Notes under the pieces: model-generated
Database searches by the model: none
Told to the model about the DNA's origin: nothing
The model's input: only the letters and a program-made list of their open reading frames with translations
Translations under genes and position numbers: made by a program
Part shown: positions 54,280 to 63,275 of the stretch, one piece after another
Layout: each line of letters begins with the position of its first letter
Position numbering within the stretch: position 1 is the stretch's first letter
From: Opitutaceae bacterium
Lineage (GTDB): Bacteria > Verrucomicrobiota > Verrucomicrobiia > Opitutales > Opitutaceae
NCBI GenBank assembly: GCA_028284385.1
Contig: JANQRT010000052.1
Coordinates: 62,001-126,000 of the forward strand
Length of the DNA stretch: 64,000 nt
Reading direction: 5' to 3'

Positions 54280-55770
54280 GTGAAATACATCCTCTCCCTG
54301 GATCAAGGAACGACCAGCTCGCGCTCGATCCTTTTCGATAAAAACGGAAGCATTGTCGCTTCTGACCAATACGAATTCAAACAGATGTATCCCAAGCCTG
54401 GCTGGGTGGAGCACGATCCCCAGGAAATCTGGCAGACTCAAAGCAAGTCTATCGATGGAGCCCTGCAAAAGGCCAAGGCTTCTTGGGAGGATGTTGCTGG
54501 AGTCGGCATCACCAATCAGCGAGAAACGATCGCCTTGTGGGATAAGGAAACCGGAAAGCCTGTTGGGAACGCTATCGTTTGGCAGGATCGACGGACCGCC
54601 GATATTTGCTCTCAATTGAAAGAAGATGGCAGGGAAGATTGGATACAGGAAACTACGGGCTTGCTGCTGGATCCCTACTTTTCGGCGACCAAGATCAAAT
54701 GGCTGCTTGAAAACAATCCCAGGGCGAGGGAGCTTGCCGATGCCAATCGCCTGGCTATTGGAACTATGGATAGCTGGCTTATTTGGAATCTGTCCGAAGG
54801 CGCTTCTCATGTAACGGACGTTTCGAACGCGAGCCGGACGCTGCTGATGAATCTCGAAAGCTGTCAGTGGGACGACGAGCTGCTGAATCTTTTCCAAATC
54901 CCTCGCGACGCGTTGCCGGACATCGTCGATTCCAGTGGCGAGCTGGCTATGGTTTCTCAAAGCATTGCCAGTCGTGATGTTTCCATTGCTGGAATCGCGG
55001 GCGACCAGCAGGCTGCTTTGTTTGGCCAATTATGCTTTGAACCGGGAATGCTGAAATGCACCTACGGTACGGGTTGCTTTATTCTCCTGCAGGTTGGGGA
55101 TGCGCTCGTGGCTTCGCGAAATAGGCTCCTTTCCACTGTCGCTTGGAGGATGAATGGAAAAACTGAATACGCTCTTGAAGGAAGTGTTTTCGTTGGAGGG
55201 GCGGCAGTTCAATGGCTGAGAGACGAATTGAAGATAATCGAAAATTCGCCTGACGTTGAAGCATTGGCTTCGCAGGTCGAGGATAGCGGAGGGGTGGTGG
55301 TGATTCCGGCATTCACGGGTCTGGGAGCTCCATATTGGGATCCGCACGCGCGGGGAGCCGTGCTGGGTCTAACCCGGGGAAGTTCTCAAGCTCACATCGC
55401 TCGAGCGACACTGGAAGGGATCGCTTATCAAGTAGCTGATGTGGCGGAGGCCATGGAAAAGGATTCGGAGAATAAAATCGAGTCGCTCCAAGCCGACGGT
55501 GGAGCTTCGGCAAACAGTATTCTTATGCAGACTCAGGCTGATCTGCTCAATGCCCGAGTCGTCCGACCAAAGGTGGTTGAAACGACAGCATTGGGAGCCG
55601 CTTTTCTTGCAGGACTTGGGGTTGGATTCTGGAGTTCGAAAGACGAGCTTTTAAACCTCATAGAGCCGGACCGCGAATTCGAGCCGCTGCTGGAAGAGCC
55701 TGATCGAAAACGGAATTTGGTAAAGTGGCGAAAAGCCGTAGATAGGATCAAAAACTGGGGGCAGGACTAG
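54280..55770 (+). CDS. glpK: Glycerol kinase
   Basis: GlpK phosphorylates glycerol with ATP to glycerol 3-phosphate. The GTG at 54280 gives 496 residues starting with YILSLDQGTTSSRSILFD, the family's beginning; an ATG 21 codons upstream would add an unrelated extension. Further motifs are GITNQRET, WQDRRT, GIAGDQQAALFGQ, and LQADGGASANSILMQ. No glycerol facilitator or glpD gene is adjacent. Confidence 0.95.
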   Translation: MKYILSLDQGTTSSRSILFDKNGSIVASDQYEFKQMYPKPGWVEHDPQEIWQTQSKSIDGALQKAKASWEDVAGVGITNQRETIALWDKETGKPVGNAIVWQDRRTADICSQLKEDGREDWIQETTGLLLDPYFSATKIKWLLENNPRARELADANRLAIGTMDSWLIWNLSEGASHVTDVSNASRTLLMNLESCQWDDELLNLFQIPRDALPDIVDSSGELAMVSQSIASRDVSIAGIAGDQQAALFGQLCFEPGMLKCTYGTGCFILLQVGDALVASRNRLLSTVAWRMNGKTEYALEGSVFVGGAAVQWLRDELKIIENSPDVEALASQVEDSGGVVVIPAFTGLGAPYWDPHARGAVLGLTRGSSQAHIARATLEGIAYQVADVAEAMEKDSENKIESLQADGGASANSILMQTQADLLNARVVRPKVVETTALGAAFLAGLGVGFWSSKDELLNLIEPDREFEPLLEEPDRKRNLVKWRKAVDRIKNWGQD

Positions 55771-55957
55771 GTCGATATCACGTTTTTCGTGCCTAGGATA
55801 AAGAAACGCTTTAATTTATCGATAAAGTTTCACTTCGCTAAGAGTTTTGAGATCACTAAAATCCTTTAGCGTAACGAATCGGTAAATTCGAATTTCTAGC
55901 AGATGGACCTACAAAGAGTAATTGCTTTCTACAAACGAGGCTTCCAGTTTCGCTCGT

Positions 55958-56458
55958 ATGTCGAGAAACGTAATCAGCTTCAACTACACGCTCAAGGACA
56001 AGACGGGAGAGATTATCGACCAGTCCCAGCCGGACCAGCCACTGACTTTTCTCGAAGGCAGTAACACCATTATTCAAGGGCTGGAAAACGGCCTTGCCAG
56101 TCTGAAGGAGGGCGACACTGACGAAATCGTTGTCCGTCCTGAAAATGGCTATGGTTTCCGCGACGAGTCCCAGATCGACGTTGTTTCTCGTTCGCAATTG
56201 CCGGTTGATGACATTTCCGTTGGCGACTTTTTCCAGGCAGGAAGCGATGCCCATTCTCCAGTCGTGAAAGTAGTAAAGGTGGATGGAGACCAGATCACTC
56301 TTGATGCCAATCACCCACTGGCAGGCGTTGATCTATTTTTCTCGGTGGAGATTGTTGGCAAGCGTGAAGCGACCGAGGAAGAACTGAATCATGGGCAAGC
56401 TCATTCTGCTGGAGGCTGCTGTGGCGGTCAAAATGGCGGGGGTTGCGGTTGCCACTGA
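55958..56458 (+). CDS. SlyD-like FKBP prolyl isomerase with Cys/His-rich tail
   Basis: The 166-residue protein from ATG 55958 has an FKBP domain split by an inserted chaperone flap, as in SlyD: NYTLKDKTGEIID, LEGSNTIIQGLENGL, PENGYGFRDE, then the insert and HPLAGVDLFFSVEIV. The C-terminus is rich in Cys, His and Gly (CCGGQNGGGCGCH) and could bind nickel or another metal. An upstream in-frame ATG at 55922 would add 12 residues. It is expected to be a cytoplasmic folding helper and possible metal chaperone. Confidence 0.88.
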   Translation: MSRNVISFNYTLKDKTGEIIDQSQPDQPLTFLEGSNTIIQGLENGLASLKEGDTDEIVVRPENGYGFRDESQIDVVSRSQLPVDDISVGDFFQAGSDAHSPVVKVVKVDGDQITLDANHPLAGVDLFFSVEIVGKREATEEELNHGQAHSAGGCCGGQNGGGCGCH

Positions 56459-56468
56459 GGATTTGTTT

Positions 56469-56903
56469 CTAGTCTGACGACAATTTGTAGGTGAACATAA
56501 CCGTCTCTTCCTTTTCTCGAACACCGCCCGCGGAGGAATAGAGCTTCATGGCGGCGTTGTTAGAGCGGTCCGTTAATACCCAAGCTTCCTTGCAGCCCAG
56601 CTCGTGAGCTAGTAGAAGAAGCGCGTCGAGCAATCTTTTCCCGATACCTTTTCTCCGATGTGTTGAGGCTAGTCCTGTTTCGTTGATCCAAAGTTCCGGC
56701 GGCTTGTCTGGATGAATGTAATGAACACCTGAGACCATGCCGACGACTATGTTGCCTTCAATGGCTACCACTAAATGATGTCTTGAGTCCGCTAGGAACT
56801 CGGTTGCCAGTTCGGGATCGATTGGGTTGTCGAACACGCCTTCCGCCACGTTTTGAAGCGCCGCTTCGTCTCCCTTCTCAAGCACTTTGATTTCTATCTG
56901 CAT
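56469..56903 (-). CDS. GNAT-family acetyltransferase
   Basis: The 144-residue protein has the acetyl-CoA loop in THRRKGIGKRLLDALL and a GNAT layout with NNAAMKLYSSAGG near the end. The N-terminal segment FDNPIDPELATEFLAD recalls acetyltransferases of the AAC(3)-I neighbourhood, but resistance cannot be claimed from sequence. It lies 16 bases downstream of a second GNAT gene on the same strand and is probably co-transcribed with it. Confidence 0.85.
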   Translation of the reverse strand: MQIEIKVLEKGDEAALQNVAEGVFDNPIDPELATEFLADSRHHLVVAIEGNIVVGMVSGVHYIHPDKPPELWINETGLASTHRRKGIGKRLLDALLLLAHELGCKEAWVLTDRSNNAAMKLYSSAGGVREKEETVMFTYKLSSD

Positions 56904-56919
56904 CTTTCTTTAGAATCCC

Positions 56920-57324
56920 TTAGTCCGGCCGTCGCGTCATCATTTCTCTCCGTGTGAATCCATATTTCTCATACAGTCCATGAGCGTCTCTGGTTCCCAG
57001 GAGGCATAGCGTATTGGCGATATCTGGATGGGATACAACGCATTCCATCAGCCATTTGCCCAGTCCGTTATTTTGATGTTCTGGCAATATGAATACATCG
57101 CACAGCCAGGAAAACGTTGAGCCATCGGTGACAACCCTAGCAAAGCCAACCTGTCTGGATTCTCTGAAAACGCCAAAGCAGAGGGAGTTTTCGATCGACG
57201 CTTCGATCTTTGCCCTGCTCCTATCTGACGCCCAATAGGACTGTTTGAGATAGTCGCCGATGGCATCCAAGTCCAATGCGGATTTTTCGTTGTTTATAGA
57301 GAAATCGCCCTTTTTCCATTCCAT
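56920..57324 (-). CDS. GNAT-family acetyltransferase
   Basis: This 134-residue protein has the typical small-GNAT pattern: GVFRESRQVGFARVVTDG, then CDVFILPEHQNNGLGKWLME as the acetyl-CoA-binding part, and HGLYEKYGF near the C-terminus. Relatives are usually annotated only as GNAT proteins, and the acceptor is unknown. It is not a close copy of the neighbouring GNAT. Confidence 0.85.
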   Translation of the reverse strand: MEWKKGDFSINNEKSALDLDAIGDYLKQSYWASDRSRAKIEASIENSLCFGVFRESRQVGFARVVTDGSTFSWLCDVFILPEHQNNGLGKWLMECVVSHPDIANTLCLLGTRDAHGLYEKYGFTRREMMTRRPD

Positions 57325-57411
57325 GAATCCTCATAGCTGATATGCCGCTTTCAGCAAAGCGTTTTTTAGCAATGGAATTCGAGGGGAGACCTGGCCCTCC
57401 TAGGTCATGCT

Positions 57412-58497
57412 TTAGTTTATGCCTGGAACAACGACCAGTCCTGTTGGCGCGGTGGGAGGTGGCGGAGGGCTTACATAGCTGTCCGCAGCATTCCATATGA
57501 CAAGCGTACTTTGATTTCCGGATACCGTGGCATTGCGAAACTCGGTGCCGATGATGGCGCCGCCTGAAAAGGATATCGTGTAGCTTCCTGAACTAATGGG
57601 AATGGCCCAGCCGCCCGCTGTGCCAGTAATGGCGTAGAATGTGCCGGAATCCGGCATCACCGTCACTCCGCTATGACCCTCTCCGCTATCATATCGGTCA
57701 TTGTTATTGGAATCGGTCCAAACCGTTCCTACCAGAAATTGATTGTAGTGATCGGCGAATGACGTAGAAGCGCGAGCATAAACGATGGATGTTACTAAGG
57801 GGCCAACTTGAGTAGCCGAATTGGATTCTTCAACCATGGCGATACCGAAATTAGTCGATGTGAGCGACGTCGCCATGAGGCCCTGTCGGTGTCCGCGTCC
57901 GGGCTGCATTCCTGTTCCGTCACCTCCGTCCGGTCCCCAATCGATGTTGAATCCGGCATGCGCATATTCTGGCGAAATGGCGTAGGCGAATACGCTGGCG
58001 GCTCCTCCATTGAGAAAAAAGCCAGCATCCGCGATACGGCTAAACTGGTTGTTATGATCTTGGGAATCTCGAGCTATGAGATCCTCCGAGTGGACTCGAG
58101 ACCCCTCGTAAATTCGCCTGTCGAAAGCGCATGGCGGTTTCGGATCAATGGCGGCAAACTCCTGCTGCAGCGCCGTTTTATTGACGCCGAAATAGGAAAC
58201 AGCAGACTCTACGTTGAAGTTGCCTGTATTGGCAAGATAGATACCTTCTTGAGTCGGATCGGTACGCGCTCGGTTGGTGAGCCAGACCATCTCCTGTTCA
58301 TTCCCATTGGGATGAGAGCCATCTGCCGTTTTATGAAAAACCCACTCCGTCGTGGGAGCCGCATAAAGTTTATATCCTCCAGGTGGAGTTTCAATTGGCT
58401 CGGTCTGGGGCTGCAGGGTAGGAGGATTTATGACCGGATGTTCCTGGCCAAAGAGCGCCGAAGCTGAAAATAGGAGAATGAATAGGACCTGTTTCAC
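57412..58497 (-). CDS. Secreted CAP-domain (SCP/PR1) protein
   Basis: The 361-residue protein has a signal peptide (MKQVLFILLFSASALFG) and a CAP domain at about residues 65-240 with NEQEMVWLTNRAR, SRVHSEDLIAR and PGRGHRQGLM. A beta-rich SdrD-B-like module (VWTDSNNNDRYDSGEG) and a Pro-rich end follow. No sorting signal of the PEP-CTERM kind is seen at the end. GTG at 58497 is preferred because it begins the signal directly; a TTG at 58503 is possible. The extracellular function is unknown. The 228-base gap upstream shows no gene. Confidence 0.85.
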   Translation of the reverse strand: MKQVLFILLFSASALFGQEHPVINPPTLQPQTEPIETPPGGYKLYAAPTTEWVFHKTADGSHPNGNEQEMVWLTNRARTDPTQEGIYLANTGNFNVESAVSYFGVNKTALQQEFAAIDPKPPCAFDRRIYEGSRVHSEDLIARDSQDHNNQFSRIADAGFFLNGGAASVFAYAISPEYAHAGFNIDWGPDGGDGTGMQPGRGHRQGLMATSLTSTNFGIAMVEESNSATQVGPLVTSIVYARASTSFADHYNQFLVGTVWTDSNNNDRYDSGEGHSGVTVMPDSGTFYAITGTAGGWAIPISSGSYTISFSGGAIIGTEFRNATVSGNQSTLVIWNAADSYVSPPPPPTAPTGLVVVPGIN

Positions 58498-58731
58498 TAA
58501 CAATTAGAGAATCGTTAGCTACCTGCAAAAGTAAATTAATTCTATCCGCATGGGCTGCAAGAATCTTACCTAAGGTAGAGGGGTTATGCCCCTATCTCTT
58601 TTGCTTTTAGGTCTTAGTGCGGTCTAGCTTTTTCGATTGATTTGAATGCAGGCTGACTGGCTGCAAACTTTTCCGTACTTTGAAAGGCCTTTTCCTGGAG
58701 TTATCCGACTGGCTTCGCATAGCTTCCCTAA

Positions 58732-60090
58732 ATGTTTCTGAATGAGCTAACCCAACGAGAAGAAGAAGGTAGACCAATCCAGGTAGGTATCATTGGAGCG
58801 GGTAAATTTGGAGGAGGTCTCTGCACACAGATTTCCCAGATGAAAGGAATGCGAGTCGCTCTCGTGGCCGACTTGGATGAAGAAGTGGCTCGCCGAGGTT
58901 ATACGGCCAATGGGTTTGAAACTAACAGTATTCGAAAAACGGTTACGGAAACTGAAGTGTGCGATGCTATTCGAGCTGGAGCTCCGGCTATCACTTCGGA
59001 CGCAACTTTAGTCTGCCAGTCCGAATTGATTGACGTTGTCGTGGACACGACGGGATCCCCTCAAGCCGGAGCAGTCCTTGGAATCAGCGCGATTTCTCAT
59101 GGCAAGCACCTCATTATGGTAAATGTCGAGGCTGATGTGTGTATTGGCCCTTATTTGCGACGTCTGGCTGACGAGAAAGGCGTAGTCTATTCTTTGGTCG
59201 ATGGAGATCAGCCAGGCTGTATCATGAATATGGTTAACTGGGCTCGAGCTCTCGGGTTTGAAATTGTAGCGGCGGGTAGGGGTACGATCTATCAGGATGG
59301 CGATTTCGAAGGTACGCCCGAGACAGTTCCCGAGCGTTTTGGATTTAGTGAGGAAATGATGGAGCGGCGTCATGTGAACCTTCGAATGTTTAACTCCTTC
59401 CGTGATGGAACGAAAGCGCAAACGGAGATGACCGCCTTGGCTAACGCGGCCGGACTGGTTCCCGATATTCGGGGTATGCATGAGCCGTCGGTGAATCTTG
59501 AAGACATTCCTAAAAAGTTCAGTTTGAAAACCGAAGGTGGCTTGCTCAGCCAGCATGGAGTAGTCGAACTGGCCAACAGCATTGAAGCAGACGGCAAAAC
59601 GTCTCTTAGCAATCCGCTCAATATGGGTGTATTTGTCGTCATTCGGGCTGAACACCCTCATATCCAGGAGGACCTAGTAAGCTATTTCGTTCATGCAGGA
59701 GGAAATGGATACAATTATCTGCTCTATCGCCCTTATCATCTGGTCGCTGTGGAGGCTCCCATGTCGATTGCATCTGCAGTTTTTCGAGGCGAGGCAACCG
59801 GCTTAACGCTGCCCAACCCTACCGCGGAATTGATCACCGTTGCCAAGCGCGATCTTAGTAAAGGAGAGATGCTGGATGGCGGTGGAGGTTATACGGTCAA
59901 CGGACTTTGTGAAAAGGCGGATATTGCCCGCAATCAGAATCTTCTCCCGCTCGCGTTCGCCAGCAACGTAAGGCTTAAACAGGATATCAACAAGCTGTCG
60001 CCAATAACTTATGACATGGTGGAAATCGACGAAAATTCGGAGTTATTGAAATTGCGTCGCAAGCAAGACGCTTTGGTCTGGGGAGAATGA
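58732..60090 (+). CDS. Homoserine dehydrogenase-like oxidoreductase with SAF domain (COG4091 type)
   Basis: The 452-residue protein has an N-terminal NAD(P) fold (VGIIGAGKFGGGL), VDTTGSPQAGA, and a central catalytic-type region similar to homoserine dehydrogenase (VDGDQPGCIMNMVNWARALG). A C-terminal SAF-like segment contains AKRDLSKGEMLDGGGGYTV. Proteins of this type are annotated as predicted homoserine dehydrogenases, but several are thought to act on other sugar or hydroxy-acid substrates. It stands alone and converges on the STING-like gene with a 152-base gap. Confidence 0.82.
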   Translation: MFLNELTQREEEGRPIQVGIIGAGKFGGGLCTQISQMKGMRVALVADLDEEVARRGYTANGFETNSIRKTVTETEVCDAIRAGAPAITSDATLVCQSELIDVVVDTTGSPQAGAVLGISAISHGKHLIMVNVEADVCIGPYLRRLADEKGVVYSLVDGDQPGCIMNMVNWARALGFEIVAAGRGTIYQDGDFEGTPETVPERFGFSEEMMERRHVNLRMFNSFRDGTKAQTEMTALANAAGLVPDIRGMHEPSVNLEDIPKKFSLKTEGGLLSQHGVVELANSIEADGKTSLSNPLNMGVFVVIRAEHPHIQEDLVSYFVHAGGNGYNYLLYRPYHLVAVEAPMSIASAVFRGEATGLTLPNPTAELITVAKRDLSKGEMLDGGGGYTVNGLCEKADIARNQNLLPLAFASNVRLKQDINKLSPITYDMVEIDENSELLKLRRKQDALVWGE

Positions 60091-60242
60091 CCGCATTGGT
60101 CCTGTTCGAATTTGGTCAAGAAATCCCGGCTTGCCTGACGCCTCTCTGGTATGCCGATGGTCATCTTCAGCTAAAGATTCTAGAAAAAGGGCAAATTGGG
60201 ATAAGTTAAGAAAGTATTTTACGACGCTGGTCGCGTGAATGG

Positions 60243-60869
60243 CTATCTATTCAGCAGGCTTATGTCCTGGTTGGTGAATTCTACAAAACGTTGGTGACGG
60301 CTGGAAACGAGCTCCTCGATGGTTCGACGAAACTGCTTTAGCTCTTCGACCTCTATTTTCCTCAGCGCTTTTTCGCGATTCAAAAAAGGAGTGCCTCGGT
60401 AGCGTCGTCGAATGATTTCAGGTATAACCGCCACCGTGGTGGGGTAGTCGAAAAGTATCGAGTTTTTCAGGTCGCCCGGCTTTGGAAGGCAGTCGAGGGT
60501 TTTAGCTCTTGGCTTTATCTGAAGCTTGGCGGGAACGATTTCCAATCCTCGGTCTTCCTTTATTTGCTGTTTGTCTGCCAGGAGACTTTCAGATGAGGAA
60601 TCGGCCGCTGTATCCGTTAGATAGATATAGATTTTCTTATTGGATATCGATACGTTTTCTCCTCCAAATTCGGCTGTGATTTCCTCATCCCTGACGAAGC
60701 CTTCGATGACATGCTTTAGAAAATTTTCATAATACCCATTGGCAAGCCCGACTGACGGGGAAAATCGTTGTCGCATTCCCAGTAAACGTATCATATATGT
60801 GATGACAAGTACCAGCAAGCCGTAGGCTCCATTGGAGATAATGCTGAATGCGAATTCGCCGAAGTTCAT
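60243..60869 (-). CDS. Probable membrane-anchored bacterial STING homologue
   Basis: The 208-residue protein has one hydrophobic helix at about residues 8-30 and then a domain that I match to STING by eye. The stem-helix segment GLANGYYENFL at 41-51 parallels human GLAWSYYIGYL, placing Phe50 at the base-stacking Tyr167. The strand segment IYIYLTDTA parallels LYILLPLDC. Arg121 and the D-Y-P-T-T motif at 141-145 sit where human STING has Arg238 and E-Y-A-T-P. Phe50 to Asp141 is 91 residues, against 93 in human. Bacterial STING binds cyclic dinucleotides in CBASS defence. No CD-NTase or TIR domain is present nearby. It starts 21 bases after the SDR stop with AGGA upstream. Confidence 0.7.
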   Translation of the reverse strand: MNFGEFAFSIISNGAYGLLVLVITYMIRLLGMRQRFSPSVGLANGYYENFLKHVIEGFVRDEEITAEFGGENVSISNKKIYIYLTDTAADSSSESLLADKQQIKEDRGLEIVPAKLQIKPRAKTLDCLPKPGDLKNSILFDYPTTVAVIPEIIRRRYRGTPFLNREKALRKIEVEELKQFRRTIEELVSSRHQRFVEFTNQDISLLNR

Positions 60870-60890
60870 TTCTCTATTTCCTAGCGGGTT

Positions 60891-61598
60891 CTAGTTTCCA
60901 GGATTCGCGTTTTTCTCCATCAGCCAGGGCAGGACTTCCCCGGAGCGATCGATGAACTTTCCCGATTGATCCATGCTTGCATTAGCGATGACGTTGCGAA
61001 GGCATAGAATGGTGTCGTCAACGTCGTAGGGAGCATCACTTCCAGCCATATCTGTTTTGGTGCGACCGGGGCGAACGATGAGATAGATGATGCCTTTTTC
61101 TTTGCAGTCATGGGCCAGGCAAACGCCTGCAGCATGGGCAGCTGCCTTGGTCGTTCGGTAAAGATAAAGGCCACCCTTGTTATAGAGACTTAATATTCCT
61201 CCCTGACTGCCCATGGTTAGAGCGATAGGCTTCTCCGCAGCGGCGAGATTGTCCATCAAGGCATAGGTGAGATAAACAGGAGCCATGACATTTATCTTGA
61301 ATGCTTGTATCCATTCCTCGGATTCAACAGGAAAAATGCCTTCGACATCCTTGCCATGCACGCCCGCATTGTTGATCAGTACATCTATGGCTCGATCACG
61401 AAGGGCTTCTTTCATGGACTCGATGGTGTTCGGGTCGCTTACATCAAGCTCTCTTACCTCTAGTGGCAGAGACTTGAGTTGGTCTGCGGTGTTCGGATTG
61501 CGGCAAGTCGCAATGACTTCCCATCCTTCGGCGGCGTATTGTTTGGCAAATTCGAGACCTAGACCTCGGTTGGCTCCTGTAATAAAAACGGTGGGCAT
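60891..61598 (-). CDS. Short-chain dehydrogenase/reductase
   Basis: The 235-residue classical SDR has the cofactor loop FITGANRGLGLEFA, N-N-A-G in LINNAGVHG, a catalytic Ser in MGSQGG, and Y-R-T-T-K as the Y-x-x-x-K motif, so it should be active. It resembles the CsgA/sniffer-like subgroup. The substrate is unknown. The STING-like gene follows after 21 bases on the same strand, so the two are probably one transcript. Confidence 0.88.
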   Translation of the reverse strand: MPTVFITGANRGLGLEFAKQYAAEGWEVIATCRNPNTADQLKSLPLEVRELDVSDPNTIESMKEALRDRAIDVLINNAGVHGKDVEGIFPVESEEWIQAFKINVMAPVYLTYALMDNLAAAEKPIALTMGSQGGILSLYNKGGLYLYRTTKAAAHAAGVCLAHDCKEKGIIYLIVRPGRTKTDMAGSDAPYDVDDTILCLRNVIANASMDQSGKFIDRSGEVLPWLMEKNANPGN

Positions 61599-61701
61599 GC
61601 TTTTCTAAAGCGATTAAAAAGCGAAGAAAAGCTATTGAGGCGAACCAGGCAATAGCGGAAATTCCACTCTTTATAGAGGTGAAAGCTTGGATTCTCCGAA
61701 A

Positions 61702-63189
61702 CTAGTCCAGAGAAGGAATGGAAATGCCGTGTTTTTCGAGGGTGATTCCGAGAACGCGATCATAGTCCGTGAGGTCTCGGTAATAGTCTGTAATGGCTCT
61801 GAAAACGGATACCTGCGCGTTGCCAAGCTCAGTTTGTCGATTGATGACGAATCGAGTGTTTCCCACACCCGTTTCAAGTCTTCGTCGATCTGCAGTGAGA
61901 CTTTTCTCTGCAAGTTCGCTGGAGTTAATGGAAGCTTGGATACGTTCCCAGCTTTTCTCCAGGCTGAAAGCCGCGTTGTCGAGTTGAAGGAGAATGTCCT
62001 GTTTAAGTTGCTCTATATTGATGTCTGATTGAAGAAGTCGCGATCTGGCGATTTGCAGCTGAGCCCTAGCATTTTTATTTCCTAGCGGATATCTGAATAC
62101 GGCTCCAATGGTGTAGGCCTCGTTTCGACCATCGTTCAACGCTTTCAAGCTGCTGCTGAAGCCATCATCTCTCGAGGCGTATCCATAACTTGTGACAAGA
62201 TCAAGTTCAGGCAGTCTCTGGTTCCGATTACGACGAGCGGTCATAGCCCTTATGTCGCGATCAAGTTGAGCTTGATGGAAATCGGGACGATTGTTCAGAG
62301 CCACCTCGAAGTCGGAATCGACATTGATTTCTTGATACAGGGGATCTTCCAAGGGTTCCAGTTTTATATCCCAATCCAGAATGGATTCTACCGAATCGGA
62401 TATGATCGATTTGAACCGATTCTGCTGGAAGCGGAGGCTCTGCTCTGCAATTAGGATCGAAACCTCTCGGCGAGCTAGGATCGCTTCAGCCAGGACTACA
62501 TCCGATGGAGCCATGCGACCGACATCCACGCGCTTTCGGTTGTTCTCAACCAGCTGTTGTGTAATGTCTCGGGTCTGGATGGCCACTTCCAGATTCCTCT
62601 CCGCGAAGTAAAGGGCGTAGTAGGCGTCGATGGCATTGCTCACCGAATTGATGACCTGCTGTTTGAAGGCCCAATCGGAAATCTCGAAATTCTTGCGAGC
62701 CACTTTGATGCTGAAGTTGTTGGCTCCGGTTCCAAAATCCTTCAGCAGAGGCTGGGTAATGCTTATGCCGGAAAAAGAAGAGAAGTCTCCCAGAAATCCC
62801 TCGTTTCGGCTCGTACTGTTGTTAGAGAAAACTTCAAACGAGTATGCAGTTCCTGGTGACAGAGTGCCACCTATAGATATCGAAGCCGATTCGTTTCGTG
62901 AACGATTGATTGGGGTGTTGTCTAGTCCTGGGATATCGCTTTCGCCTTCCGAATAAGAGCTGGATAGCGAAGGATCGTACTTCCCTTTCGCCGCGTTCAG
63001 ATTTTCCTTAGCGATAAGGTAGTCCTGACGCTCTAGCTGGACGTTGAAGTTCCTAGCCAGAGCCAGGGAAATGGTCTGGCGCAGGTTAAGCCGCTCAGGA
63101 AGCCCATCATTGGCAACCTCCCCATAGCCTAAGACTCCCTGAGCGGTTAGCACACCTACTACTTGTACTATAAAGACAAAGCGTCTCAT
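61702..63189 (-). CDS. TolC-family outer membrane efflux protein
   Basis: The 495-residue protein has a signal peptide and the TolC double-repeat layout: LRQTISLALARNFNVQLERQ, ISITQPLLKDFG, and AVFRYPLGNKNARAQL at equivalent positions in the two halves, with long helices between. It forms an outer-membrane duct. The ATG at 63189 has GGA nine bases upstream and begins a clean signal; a TTG at 63201 adds four residues. With the MacB/LolD-type ATPase encoded upstream it may form a tripartite exporter, whose other parts would lie beyond the right edge. Confidence 0.87.
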   Translation of the reverse strand: MRRFVFIVQVVGVLTAQGVLGYGEVANDGLPERLNLRQTISLALARNFNVQLERQDYLIAKENLNAAKGKYDPSLSSSYSEGESDIPGLDNTPINRSRNESASISIGGTLSPGTAYSFEVFSNNSTSRNEGFLGDFSSFSGISITQPLLKDFGTGANNFSIKVARKNFEISDWAFKQQVINSVSNAIDAYYALYFAERNLEVAIQTRDITQQLVENNRKRVDVGRMAPSDVVLAEAILARREVSILIAEQSLRFQQNRFKSIISDSVESILDWDIKLEPLEDPLYQEINVDSDFEVALNNRPDFHQAQLDRDIRAMTARRNRNQRLPELDLVTSYGYASRDDGFSSSLKALNDGRNEAYTIGAVFRYPLGNKNARAQLQIARSRLLQSDINIEQLKQDILLQLDNAAFSLEKSWERIQASINSSELAEKSLTADRRRLETGVGNTRFVINRQTELGNAQVSVFRAITDYYRDLTDYDRVLGITLEKHGISIPSLD

Positions 63190-63275
63190 TGAAATTTCCA
63201 ACGTCGCTCGATTGTATCCAAAATTTAGATCTTCTAAGATTCATGGCAGCCTGGGGATCGCTGCGATAATGAATA

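Noticed and set aside
55765..55800. Terminator after glpK (CACG-TTTTT-CGTG and CTAGG/CCTAG)
   Set aside because: The pairing arms are short and not aligned in one continuous stem, with no T-run after it.
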